DNA of 64,000 bases. Source: Rutstroemia sp. NJR-2017a BVV2 (taxonomy: Eukaryota; Ascomycota; Leotiomycetes; Helotiales; Rutstroemiaceae). Below, one piece after another: positions 47,522 to 58,604 of the stretch. The DNA lies in contig NJPS01000039.1 in NCBI GenBank assembly GCA_002946415.1, positions 62,001-126,000 on the forward strand, in the 5' to 3' direction. The notes under the pieces are model-generated. The model was not told the origin of the DNA. It worked only from the letters and a program-made list of their open reading frames with translations, and ran no database searches. The first letter of the stretch is position 1, and every line of letters starts with the position of its first letter. Made by a program: the position numbers and the translations under genes.

Positions 47522-48177
47522 AAACGAGGGACGGACATGTGATATTATGGGGTGATTCATCATTCATGAACGAGGTTATTCGATCGGGATCGGATCATAC
47601 TTGCTTGTGCCTAGATTGAAACTTATACTAGAGGATTTATTGAATGCGTGGTTCATGGACAGCTACTCAAGCGTGCGCAAGGAGACATTCAAACTTGAGC
47701 ACCCTCGACAAGCTTCACCTCACCAAGATCACAAGCATCGAATCTACAAGGGAGTACAAAGTATTGCGTAACCATCTTTATACTTCCCTATCGAGATTCA
47801 CACATCACGAAAATCACAAGCATCAAATTCAAAAAGGAAATAAGCATTGCTGTGCAGAAATCTTTCTAATTTTCTATCGACTCCTAATATATAGAGCCTG
47901 CCCCCAGCAACAAGTCCAGTCTCGACGACAGCGGCCAGATTTTTTCTGATGTAAGATACATGACGATGAATACACTCTGAACGGTGCCATCCCTTGGAAA
48001 CCATCCTATTTCCACCTTTGATATTAAAATCACAATCACCCATTCCACCTTTCCCGTACCAAAAACGCCCCGGTCTGATTTGGACAATTCCCACGCTCGT
48101 AAAAAAGGTAACAAAAAATGCAATTTTCGCCATATGATAATCGGCAAGTCTAAGTCGTCCACTCATTAAAGAGATGC
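47522..48177. other. 656-bp intergenic region at the 3' end of OLE1
   Basis: No gene or RNA is recognised. Frames here are shadows of low-complexity sequence. Confidence 0.4.
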
Positions 48178-49643
48178 TTATGCAGCATCAGCTGATGCAA
48201 CAGGTTCCGCAATACGGGTGACCTGGCTACCAGCTCGGATGATCTTTTTTCCTGCAGTGTCACTGACAAAAGATATATCCTTGTTTTCCCTTTGTGCTCG
48301 CTTCCAGATCTCGACTTCGCAACCACCACGGAGAACACCGACACGCATCGTTGATAGAAGGTTGTGTGCGGCGTTGGAGTGGTTGTAGACACCACCGTTG
48401 AAGATGGCGGTTGAGTCCTTGCCGATACCGGATGTGATCAAAGCCTTTCCACCTGGGTGCTCCTTGACGAAATCGGTAACATCGTGAACAACACCGGCGA
48501 CAGCAATGAGAGCACGACCGTTCTTGGCTTCGGTTTGATAAGTATCCCAGTCGATGATTGGCAGCTGCTCAAGAGGAATACCCCAGTCAAGAGTTTGTCT
48601 CTTTTGGTCGAGCTTCTTTTGGAGTTGTTGGAGACGACCCTTCTCGATTTCGTTGGACTTGAATTGCTTGAGATCGTAGGCGAGACCGAGTTGCTTCCAG
48701 ATCCAGATAGACCACTTGGTAGGGTCATATTGATGCCATTCGATAGCATTGCGGTAGTCCGAAGGGAATTCGTGGTGGAAGTTATGGTAACCTTCACCGA
48801 GAGTGACGAGAGCAGTGATGACGTGATCACGAGGAGAGTTGCGGTCGTCGAAAGGTTGGTCACCGAGCCAATGGGCCAAAGAGTTGACACAGAAGGTGGC
48901 TTGTTGGACGAAGAAGATTCTAAGGATACCGGCGTAGATGAAACCACCGAACCAATCTCCCCAGCCAAGACCAGTGACGAGACAAGGGAAGACCATACCC
49001 ATGAAGATAACAGTCTTGATGTAGTTGCGGTGTTGCCAGACGACAACTGGGTCATCGTTCAAGTCGGAGATATCGGTACGGCCAATACGCTTTGGGTTTT
49101 GCTTCATGATCATCCATCCAAAATGCGAGTATAGGAGACCCTTTCGAACGGAGTATGGATCTTTGTCGGTGTCGGTATATCGGTGATGAGCTCGGTGGTC
49201 TCTGGACCACCATCTGATGGAGCCTTCGACGGCTCCTCCACCAACAGCGGCAAGGAAAATCTTCAAGGGTAATGTTGCAGAGTACGAGGAGTGTGCCCAA
49301 AGCCTGTGGTAACCTATCCAGAGAGTTAGTATGGAAATGACGCCAGGAAAGGAAATGGTGAGAAAAACATACCAGCTGTGATACCGAGACCGGTCATGAA
49401 GTAGTAGACGACAGCCCAGACGGCAGTCTTCCATTGCAGAGGAGTCCAGTAGGCCATGATGAGACCGTAGATTGGAACTCCTATGATGAGGGTGATGTTA
49501 AGCCAGTTAACATGTTTGTACCAGTTTGCTTTGGTGATGGGTTCTTCGGTGATATGATGTTTCTTGGGATCGTATTTCTTGTTACGATTTGGCTCGGATG
49601 GCTTAGCCATGCTCGAAGGAACCTGGGCGGCGTTGGAGGCCAT
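48178..49643 (-). CDS. OLE1: Acyl-CoA delta-9 desaturase with C-terminal cytochrome b5 domain
   Basis: Exons on the minus strand are 49643-49373 and 49313-48178, giving 468 aa. The 59-nt intron splits the Gly codon just before YHRLWAH. The enzyme makes palmitoleoyl- and oleoyl-CoA from saturated acyl-CoA in the ER membrane. Three His boxes are present: [16 protein letters not shown] and [11 protein letters not shown]. Paired membrane segments lie near 48-95 and 190-245. The C-terminal cytochrome b5 domain, which supplies electrons directly, has EHPGGKALI with one haem His and [12 protein letters not shown] with the other. The N-terminus [11 protein letters not shown] is typical for ascomycete OLE1. 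The family is transcriptionally controlled by fatty acids in yeast, but no element can be assigned here. Confidence 0.97.
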
Positions 49644-52460
49644 ATTGAGTTGATTGTCGAAAGAGTGACAGGAGGGCGTGGGGAAAGAAGAAGAAGAGGA
49701 GGGGAGGATTTGGAACTTATAAAGATAAGTTCGGCAGCTTCATGGAAAATGCACTAGCGCACTTTCCGAGATAAATACAACGAACAATGGTTGGGTAGGG
49801 CAGGGGTGAGGGTAAGGTTTGTAGGTTGTAGGTTTGTAGGTTTGTCCTGTAAGGGAAAAAGTGGCCAGGAAGGGAGACGATCAAACGATCCACGGTACAG
49901 GACAGAGGTATTTGCTTTCGTAAGTGTGAGGAATGGAGAGAGGACCTGCTTCCTTTTCTGCGCAGTCCCACAATTATGTGTGGGTTTTTTGGTGGGAGCA
50001 GCTAGCTAGAGAGCTTTGAGATGTATTTGGCGTTTTGGCAGGGAGCTTGACCAGGAACTTGACCAGGAGCTTAACAAGTTTCTCTTAATCGCCAGATTCG
50101 CCACCCAGGAACAGCTTTTCGTCGGTGCAGTGCAAACAGGGAGAAGTTTCAACAGAGGCGATAGATGTCCAATTATTCAGAGCTCCTCCTGAGTCCTGCC
50201 TGGGTAAGTGACTGCAATTTCGAGGTGTGAGCGAGAGTGAGCGAGAGTGAGAGTAATCTGTACGCAAGTAATCTCCCAGTCTAATTCCATCCTCCACTGG
50301 ACATGTTCTGGTGGCATCATTATCCATCATCATACTGTGGTATCATCCCATCCTCCTATCATCATATCCATTCGGCAACGGCAAAGCACTCAACGTCCCA
50401 ACAGAATTTCCAAACTTATCCAAGTCCAGCAAGTAATGTGAATAATGCTACTGGCCGCCTAAGCGAACCGGTGGAAGCGCTCCACTCTTAAGGCAGAACA
50501 TCTCTTGTGCACGCCATGCATCACACTTCTCCCAACCATAAATCACCATACAGAGAGAGCGTAGTAAACTCATGCTCCGATTATGGATTTTTATTCTCAA
50601 AGCCTCGACTTACCTAGTTCGGCCGTACCGTTTTTTAATTCTTTTAAAAGGACCGGCCAAAGTTTCCAATTCTCTCGGTCGCGAAGTTTAAAGTTGGACC
50701 CTTAATTGCCTGATACGGTACAGATCTTTGGCTTCCACGGTCCCATGGTTTCACTAAGCCCTGGCAGATTTGGTGTTGTGCTCGGGTAACTAACTGCGAA
50801 GCTTCTCGGACCTGCATATTTCTCTTGAGTCTTGAGAGCTGCTGACGAAACGACGCACGGAAGCTGGAAAAATTGAATTACCGAGAGACTTATTTTGCGC
50901 GTTCGTTGTAACTTGTGAGATATTGCTTGGAGAGCAATCCTAAATCGATATCTCAGCTCTGTCTGTCCCAAAATAGGTTTAATTGGATTGCGTACAGCAG
51001 TTCTCCTTTATTTTATTTTTTTTCTACCCTCTCTGCACTCTCTTCTTTTCGTCTTCTCTCACATGTTGTTCATCCAACAGTCGACACAAGTCAATCCAAA
51101 ACACCACCGAACCTACTCACGGAAAAATACTAACCAATCAAGTAATTCCCAACAAAATGCAAAGAAATGCAAAAAAAGCACAAATCAGGTCATCCCCAAA
51201 CCATCAAAACTGGACCCCCTTTCTCCGATAAAGATAGATTTCCTTTTCCTAGATCCATCCATCCATGCAAGCCACCCCCACAAAATCAAACATGCTTTGC
51301 CGAGGCTGTTGGTGGCAAGTGGCAAACTTTTTCATCCAGCCATCACCACCAGGAGAACAACATGGCATGTGCAGATCATACGTCCACCTACCCACCACTT
51401 GGGAAAATGTCGTGTACGCTAGTTGAGAAATTAAAAAAAGGTGGTTGAATACGCCTGCGTGTGTTGCGTGGTTTTTGTTGGGTTGGGTATGCGATGTAAT
51501 GCGATGCAATGCAGAAAGAGGCGGGGTTTCCTTTCTTCTCCACATTTGGGTGAAAGATCTTGCTTGCGAGCTTGGTGTGGAGAGGAGCTTTGTGGGTTTT
51601 GTTTGAGGCGATTTTCCTACTGAAGTGTTCGTGGGAAAGTTACAGTTCTTGTTCAAGGTAGATGGACAACGATATCGATGGGAAGAATGGTGGTTGTCTG
51701 TTCCTAGAGCAGTATTCTAGCAATAGCCTGCCTATCATACCCAGGACATCAAGATAGCCATCATGCTAGATGCAACAATTCATCTTTATTTATAATGTCG
51801 AAAATCCTTTGGGACATTCACTTGATCGTTGCTGATATCTATTACCTATCAAACAAGGCCTCTGCCAACTTTTTGGGGGTATGTATATATTTCAGTTTAC
51901 TTCGATATCCTTCTTCCCTAATATATATCACTTTACCCGAGATTCGAAGTTAGGATGTCCTTGAAGCTGTTGATGCCTTTTTGTCCTCGTTTATTGAGCA
52001 TCGAAAGCGACACCGATAGCCGAAACAGAAACAGAAAGGTGTGAAGTTTCACCCTGGTTGAAGGTTGAAGAAGTAGCTTACTATCCATCTCATACGGTCC
52101 AAGTATTACTTTGCTCTCGGGACATGCTTCTATTCACTATACTCTACCGAACTCCTTGATCTAGGAACCGAAAACCCTCCATAATGGCCCGAGATGGGAA
52201 AGCTACTACTGGAGAGAGAGTGAAGAAAAAGTCTCGCAGATACTGGTTCTTCCGGAACCAAGTGTTGAAACTCTGCGCAAAAAGTCCTGAGTCGGGGTTC
52301 GGGTTCATTCGATGCTTCGCCAACAGATCATTGTGCAGCGCTCCGACACCAGAAGGCTTCTACGTTCGATGGGTGGACTGTGGATGATGATACATAAGTT
52401 GAGGGAAATATACTATTGGAAGAGGTGGGCATAACCACTGCAGGAGAGAGCTTATGAATT
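49644..52460. promoter_or_regulatory. 2.8-kb region upstream of OLE1
   Basis: The first several hundred bases should hold the OLE1 promoter. It contains short direct repeats (GAGCGAGAGT near 50227-50247; TTGACCAGGA near 50048-50066), CT-rich patches and AT-rich sequence at 51770-51940. A 67-codon frame at 52184-52387 (plus) is basic and unrecognised; it may belong to the decayed gene that follows. Confidence 0.4.
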
Positions 52461-53215
52461 GTGAATCCGGCTACTCGAACTAGTTTGCGCCGAAAAACAC
52501 TCCAGTCACATCGTCACTCTTCTCCGCTCAGTTCTCCCCAAATCGTACAGGCTCTCAAAACAGGCAGGATCAAAGCCAAAGGTCGAGTTGCTTCCCTACC
52601 GCCTGTGCCTCCATCTCCGAGAGTTGGTACGCCAATCACTCAGATGCTATCGCCATCTCTCAGTTTGATACCCAATATCGAGATCGAAGGAGCGGAAGAT
52701 ATGCGTGGTCGGAAGGGCAGTTCAAAGTCGATTTCCAATCCAACAGACAACCATACTATCCTACCTTCGCAAACATATTCTGCAAGAATTGCCGCTTTGG
52801 AGAGTCAACTGGAAGACGCCTATATGAAGATATAAGTTCTCCAAGATCTCGATGATCTTTTGGCAGTACGTGAGGAGCTAGCCCTTGAGAAAAAGACGAA
52901 CGCAAGCTCGAAAGAAAGTTAGATGGAATAACTACATGTAGCTCTAAAGCCGAACAATATCTTCAGAATAAACAATCGCTTATCCGCATCAAAAACTCCG
53001 AACTTAGCAGCACATATCGTCTTCTCAACAACCCTATCATACTTGCTCGACAGCTCTACAGATCTCTATCCAACTCGGCTCCTTCTATATTGGAGTTATG
53101 GCAATAATCCAAAGAGCATACCACAGATAAATTCCACAGCGCCTCGGAAAGTTTAAAAGCTCTCCAGGTTTATATCGACGCCTTGTTGGATGATGTCCAA
53201 GGAATATTGTCTGTC
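52461..53215 (+). pseudogene. Decayed coiled-coil protein gene
   Basis: A frame at 52461-52835 reads Ser/Pro-rich sequence (SSPLSSPQIVQALKTGRIKAKG) leading into YSARIAALESQLEDAYMKI and then a stop. After the stop the same frame continues VLQDLDDLLAVREELALEKK to another stop. Shifted frames carry further coil-like pieces (KAEQYLQNKQSLIRIKNSEL, DKFHSASESLKALQ, YIDALLDDVQGIL). Together they read like an N-terminal low-complexity head plus coiled coil of one larger protein, broken by at least two stops and two frameshifts. I cannot name the parent. Introns could explain one break but not all. No long intact copy is in this window. Confidence 0.45.
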
Positions 53216-53536
53216 TGATCAGAGGACAGAGAGGGTTTGATGCAGGATGCCGGTTCGTTGATCGCGTTGTGGAAGATAATCGCCTGGTCTTCGATAGGGT
53301 ATTTATGCATGATGAAGATATCCGTGCAGTTTTGCCTGCTGGTTTGATAGGTTTTGTGGTTGTGCGAGGGAGGGTAGATATGTAAGTTATGCATTTCGAT
53401 GGGCTAGGGAAGTGCAACAAAAGGAAGAAGTCTGATAGTCAGGTAGTGGATAATAGAGCCACCTCATCTTGATGACTTCAAATTACATTCCAAGCTCCGT
53501 GCCCTTAAGAAGGAGTTTGAAGAGGTTAGTCTGTAC

Positions 53537-53579
53537 TCTTCTTCTTCTCTCTTCTCTCTTCTCTCTTCTCTCTTCTCTT
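53537..53579 (+). repeat. CTTCTCT heptanucleotide repeat
   Basis: About five units of CTTCTCT follow a short CTT run, downstream of the decayed coiled-coil gene. Confidence 0.85.
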
Positions 53580-54220
53580 GCTTCAGAAATCGCGATGGTG
53601 TGAATCCGGGTACAGACCGCACTGAAATGAAATAGAAGTCTCCGCGATTCGATATAGACGGACAGAAAGGGAAGAGGGAGTTTTTGCGCAGTTCACTTGG
53701 ATTAAAATTGGGATTGCGGCTAGTGAGTATCTACCGTCTTGAACGAGTTGATATAGACGGGAAGGGAGTTTCGCTTCGTTATTATTTACTGACTAACCGG
53801 CCCTCGATTACGATGGATGGCTCTCGGACTGGTTAGAGGGAAGTTATCATGATGGCGGATAAAACGGTGGGACTCGGATGTTTTCTGGATTTATTTTCGG
53901 GTGGTGTGTTTAAGCAGCCGTTCATTTGGTTAGTCTTTATTTTCTTGCTAGTGGGTTTTAATCGCATTTGTCGTTCTTGGGGTGCACCATATATGATCAG
54001 CCAATTCGTATCAACGATATCAGAACTTTCATTTTCATACTCCAACTCAGCTCATACAGTGGGGAATACTAATACTATATATATACTACATCACATGAAA
54101 CCTTCCCAAGAAAAGCAAAACACCATTTTTTGTAAACCCCAGTCATTCATAACATAACATAACATAACATAACCTCATCCTTCCCAACAAGCCCGAAATA
54201 TTAAAACAAACCCCCCAACC
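53580..54220. other. Intergenic region at the 3' end of the purine permease
   Basis: A 102-codon frame at 53849-54157 (plus) has a hydrophobic stretch but no other support. GATATAGACGG occurs twice near 53650 and 53750. Confidence 0.35.
54148..54173 (+). repeat. CATAA pentanucleotide repeat
   Basis: Five CATAA units lie about 50 bases beyond the stop of the permease gene. Confidence 0.85.
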
Positions 54221-56120
54221 CTACTTCCCCTCCACCCCATTCTCACTACTCCTCTCCCCCATCTTCCCCAAACTATTCTCCTCACCCATGGCCCTCCCCA
54301 AACCCGCCTGCATCTCCAACTCCCTCTCCCGCTCCCTCTCCTCGACCAAATCCCCCGCCAAACTCTCCACCTCCTCACCCTCATCCTCCTCCGGCAACCC
54401 CAGATTCAGCGCCACGGCAATAAAAGCAGTGACCGCGAACCCCGTCTCCATAACCAGCACAATCGCATCAAAGAACCCCGCCTTGGCCCGATTATCCCCG
54501 GTATACGTAAACACATAGCTGAAATACGTGGGCACCAGGGTGGCGCCGTATCCCAGCGCCAGGGAGGCCGTGAGTATAAAGCGCGTGCGCCGGGTGAATG
54601 GTACGGTGGATATGATACGCAGACCGGAGACCGCGACGGATGCGAAAAGGAAGGTGGTCATGCCGCCGAGCACGGCAGACGGGATAGATGTAAGGGCTGC
54701 GGCGAATTTGGAAAACACGCCCATGACGATCAGGAAGAAACAGGCGGCCCAGCCGGCTTTGCGGTTCGCGCAGCGGGTGAGTGCGATGACGCCGTTGTTT
54801 TGCGCAAAGGTGGACATGGGGGTGATGGTGCAGAGGCCGGCGAGCATGCCGTTGAGACCGTCGGCGAGGACGCCGCCTTGGATGCGGGAGTCGAAGAGGA
54901 CGCCGTCGACGGAGAGGCGCGAAACGTCGCAGGTGGCGGTGATGTCGCCGATGGCTTCCATCATGAGGATGAGGTAGACGGCGAGCATGGGGAGGATAAA
55001 GGGGCCGTAGATGGAGAGGGGGAAGGTTTTTACCCAGATGAAGGATGCGACGGGGGCGGCGGTGATGGAGGAGGAGTCGAAATAGCCGCAGGCGGCGGCG
55101 ATGATGCAGCCGATTAGGAGACCGATGACTACGGCGAGGGATTTCATGATAGGGGAGCCGAAGCGCTCGCAGATGATAATCGTAATGAACACGGAGAAAC
55201 CTAATCCAATGAACTCCGCCGAGCCCCAAGGAAGCGGATGGGGCGCCGCGTTCGAAGGACAAAGTTGATAATCGCCCGTCGTAGGCCTCGACATACAGCT
55301 ACCCGACCCACCAGCCCAGTCCTCCAATCCGGATGCGATCAGCGATACTCCGATTAGCATAACCGTCGGGCCGGTGACAATTGGCGGGAATAGCTTCTTC
55401 AGGAGCCTGGGCGTCATAAAAGAAAGACCAATCTCCAATAACGCACATAGCGATGCTGTCCCCAGCAATGCGCCATAGCCCTCAGGACACGGCAACAAGG
55501 TGCCATCTTCGGCCGTCGGACACATGCCATTCGCGTACATCTGACTCAGACCCTTAGTTGCGATTGGAATAATTGCAAACGAAGTGCCCACGACTGAAAT
55601 TAGTCCGGTTCCGATATAGTACGGAGTTTTAAAGATATGGAAGCGGGTAATCTGGATCGCGGATAGAATCCCACAAACGATCAGCGATGTTGATACAAGA
55701 TACTGCGATGTGGTAGCGTCGAAGTTGGCTGAGCCGGCGATGATGATAGGTGGTGAGATGACACCAGCTAGCATAGCTAGGGCGTGCTGGAATCCGAGGA
55801 GGAGGGCGAGAAGGACGGGCATGCGGTCTTGGAGGCCGAAGAAGGGGGCGCGGCGTTTGGATTTCTTGAGGAATGGAAGGTTGGGTTTGAAGAGGAAGGC
55901 TGTTGGGTGGCATGTTAGAAGCTGCTTTGGGAGAAGGAGAGGAAATTGGGGCATAGAAGTATCCAAACATACCATAATCATAATTCCCAACCAGTCCCTC
56001 CTTGGTAGAGAAAGCTTTCACCAGATGATTCACACGCTCGCCAAACGAGCGTTTGGGGGAATGCTCGGGTCCAATGGTATCGGGGCCATCGTGTGGTCCG
56101 CTGTCGATAGTGACGGCCAT
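54221..56120 (-). CDS. Xanthine/uric acid permease (NCS2/NAT family, UapA/UapC-like)
   Basis: Exons on the minus strand are 56120-55973 and 55899-54221, giving 608 aa. The 73-nt intron lies inside the conserved YDYAFLFKPNLPF. The protein is a proton-coupled purine importer of the plasma membrane. Family marks are GFQHALAMLAGV in helix 1 (the QH motif), YYIGTGLISVVGTSF, IASGLEDWAGGSGSC, and the NAT signature QNNGVIALTRCANR near residue 420, which sets purine specificity. About 14 helices are expected. The soluble N-terminus has the KEGLVGNYDY block known from UapA. The Glu/Arg-rich C-terminal tail (EERERERELEMQ) resembles tails involved in internalisation. I cannot separate UapA from UapC by eye. 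Confidence 0.95.
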
Positions 56121-56705
56121 GGTATGTATGTATGTACTCGCTCGGTATTCGATATCGAGGTGATATGATATTCCTACTTGGAATATTGTCCGCGATGGAT
56201 GAATTGACCAATTGATCAACCAATTGTTCGATCAATCAATGTTCTCCCACACTCTTGCAGTCTGCTCCCAATCTCCAAATTCCCAAACTGCTTCAATTCC
56301 AATCCCAACGTCGATACCCTATCTCAATACCCTATCCTATCCTGTCGATTAAAATAATAATGCGCACACACTGCCACCGAATAATAAACAAACAAACAAG
56401 CAACAGAGAAATGGATACTTGTAGACACGAAGAGAAGGAAGACGGGAACCCTCAAGTAATATAAATATCCTCTCCACCTTGTCCTATCTTTTTTTTCTCC
56501 GCTCTCTCTCCACACACCGGCGACGTCGTTTCGTTATCAAAACCAAACCAAACCAAATCGAATCGAATCACAAGCCTACCTAGTCCCATCCTATCCGATC
56601 CTATCATCGGAAAGCAAAAAAAGGAAAAAACCCCAAACCAATCCACTACCCAGCTAAGTCCAGCCCTTCCCTTCCCCAATTCCCAATTCCCCGTTCCCAC
56701 TGACC
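56121..56705. promoter_or_regulatory. 585-bp region upstream of the permease
   Basis: This is probably the permease promoter. It has repeated AATTGATCAACCAATTG-like palindromic sequence near 56206-56226 and a pyrimidine/A-rich tract on the plus strand. No GATA-site cluster is clear. Confidence 0.35.
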
Positions 56706-57146
56706 TCACGCAGCCAGCCGCAAACCCAAAAACTGGAGCTCGCCATGCGCCGTCCCCGATAAGCCTCCAGCCTTGACATCTGCATCTCCGTAATCTGGGA
56801 GCTTGCGCTGCGCGGTGATTGGTGCGCGGGGCTTATCTGCGTACCAGATTACCATGTGGGAGATTTGGCGCACAGATCTTCGGCTAGACAAGGGCTGGGC
56901 GGAGTCCTCCGAAGATCTGCCTTTTTGCTCTCTTCGGTCGCTTGTGTGCGAGGAGATATGGAGTTGGGTGAACGAACGGACGGGGTATGGGAAGACGAGG
57001 GTGGATGTCGGATGCGGGCGCGATGGGAGGAGGAGGATGAATGGATGGGGTTGATGTGGTGGTGTTGGCTTCTGGATGGAGGAGGAAAAGCGTAAGTAAG
57101 TATCGCTACTTTGCGTCGTGTATGCATGTATGGATTCATTCAGCAA
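56706..57146 (-). CDS. Hypothetical protein (146 aa frame), doubtful
   Basis: An uninterrupted minus-strand frame of 147 codons begins MLNESIHAYTTQ and ends GELQFLGLRLAA. The last 50 residues, from an internal Met (MVIWYADKPRAP), have a natural composition (DYGDADVKAGGLSGTAHGEL). The first part is Ser/Pro/His-rich and could be untranslated leader. No domain is recognised. It shares its strand with the downstream permease, 585 bp away. It may be a short lineage-specific gene or chance. Confidence 0.3.
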   Translation of the reverse strand: MLNESIHAYTTQSSDTYLRFSSSIQKPTPPHQPHPFILLLPSRPHPTSTLVFPYPVRSFTQLHISSHTSDRREQKGRSSEDSAQPLSSRRSVRQISHMVIWYADKPRAPITAQRKLPDYGDADVKAGGLSGTAHGELQFLGLRLAA

Positions 57147-58604
57147 CGGTAAGAATTCTCCAAGTTATTTTTACAACCCGGAACACCCGACAAGTATGAC
57201 CACCCATCCTCTCCGGTGCAGAACTAACAAGCCGACGACAACGCCCAGATGGAAATTGGACAATGAAAACATCCCACTGCCTCAGATTCGTTAGGACATT
57301 CGTTTGACAACAGTAGTCAGCTACAACACAATCACCCCCAAAAAAGTATAGCTATCTCTCCGGCGCAGAAATAACAGGCCGATGATAATGACCAAAAGAT
57401 AATTGAACAATGATAACATGACAATGTTCCAGATCATTTGGGACATTAGTTTGATAACAGGAATCAGCTACAACACATTGTCTCAAGCCAGCTTGTGTTT
57501 TCTGCCCTAGAGAGCCGTCCCACCATCCCCATACGCCATACAGCTATCCACCAAGTTGTATACCCATGCCTACACCCATATCCATAATCATAATCATAAC
57601 CTCCCTATTTATGCCTGAACCAAAAAGAAAATTCGTCATCCCATCAGATCTTCACTTCTAGAGAGCCAGGCCTTTGTAGCGGTATCTGCTCTTATGAAAT
57701 CCTCGGATACCATCTTGCCAGTTTCTTTCTCTCATTGGAGCAAGTTTATAACATTGTCCAGGATATTTCCCTTTATTTCGGCCAAATTAGGCTCAACCCC
57801 GCTTGCCAATTGCTTGTTGGAACGACTCTGATCACCTTTCCATACAAAATAATCAACATCAACAGCCTCAATGCCGACCAAGGCTAAACAGATGCTCCAC
57901 AGCATATCATTGTATTTTGCCAATCTCTGGCAGTAGCGCCTGCTTGAAGAAGGCAAACATCACCATCATTCATCGCGCTAAGACAGGAGAAGAGAAGGAA
58001 AAATCGCCATCATCCACCGCATCAAGACTGGAGAAGACAAGGTAATGCCATCTTCTTTTGGCTCCAAAACTTTGACGTCATGTACTTTGGACGAGAGTCA
58101 CGTCATCAGAGATCTGACGCTGGAGCTAGCTTCGACACCGAGACCATTGGAGGTGACATGAGATTGACGATATTGTTGCCCAATGCGAAACCATTCGCTT
58201 TTCGAACGGGCGGTGTCTTATCTCCACCAAGATTCCACAAAGTAGATGCCATCTCCTTAGGGACAACCGGTAATATAGTTGAAGATTCGGTACGAGTCCC
58301 ATCATCTTCGCTTTCAGGCTTTCATTTCCATCATCCTCTTCTCTTGGATCCTCAAGTAGCTTGGAGAACGGTGCTTGGATGTTGTACCCTTGTTGTCTTT
58401 GAAGCTTCGTATGCTGGTCTTCTGCTTTTTCGCCCGAATGGTTTCCGCATCGCTAGGTCTGCAGTAGTCACATGTTAGCATATCATGAGCGATGACTGTA
58501 ATATAAATATCCTACTAACAATCTCCAAAATGCATACAGACATTCAAGCTGTCAAACGGAAGATTCCCATCCACTCTCAACACCACCCGCTATCCCCCAC
58601 CCTA
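57147..58604. other. 1.5-kb intergenic region with a diverged direct repeat
   Basis: Apart from the direct repeat below, only short frames occur (57732-57956 minus, 58080-58478 plus). They have no family I know and may be relics. Confidence 0.4.
57209..57477 (+). repeat. Diverged direct repeat, two copies of 122 bp
   Basis: Copy 1 is 57209-57330 and copy 2 is 57356-57477, with a 25-bp spacer (period 147). They start CTCTCCGG and end CAGCTACAACACA. My hand alignment has no gaps and about 27 differences (near 78% identity), roughly 15 transitions and 12 transversions. Ten transitions run C to T or G to A going from copy 1 to copy 2. The repeat is noncoding and outside any gene. Confidence 0.8.

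Noticed and set aside
48457..49134. 225-codon plus-strand frame
   Set aside because: It is the antisense shadow of OLE1, caused by codon bias.
54492..55262. 256-codon minus-strand frame rich in His and Arg
   Set aside because: It is a shifted-frame shadow of the purine permease coding sequence.
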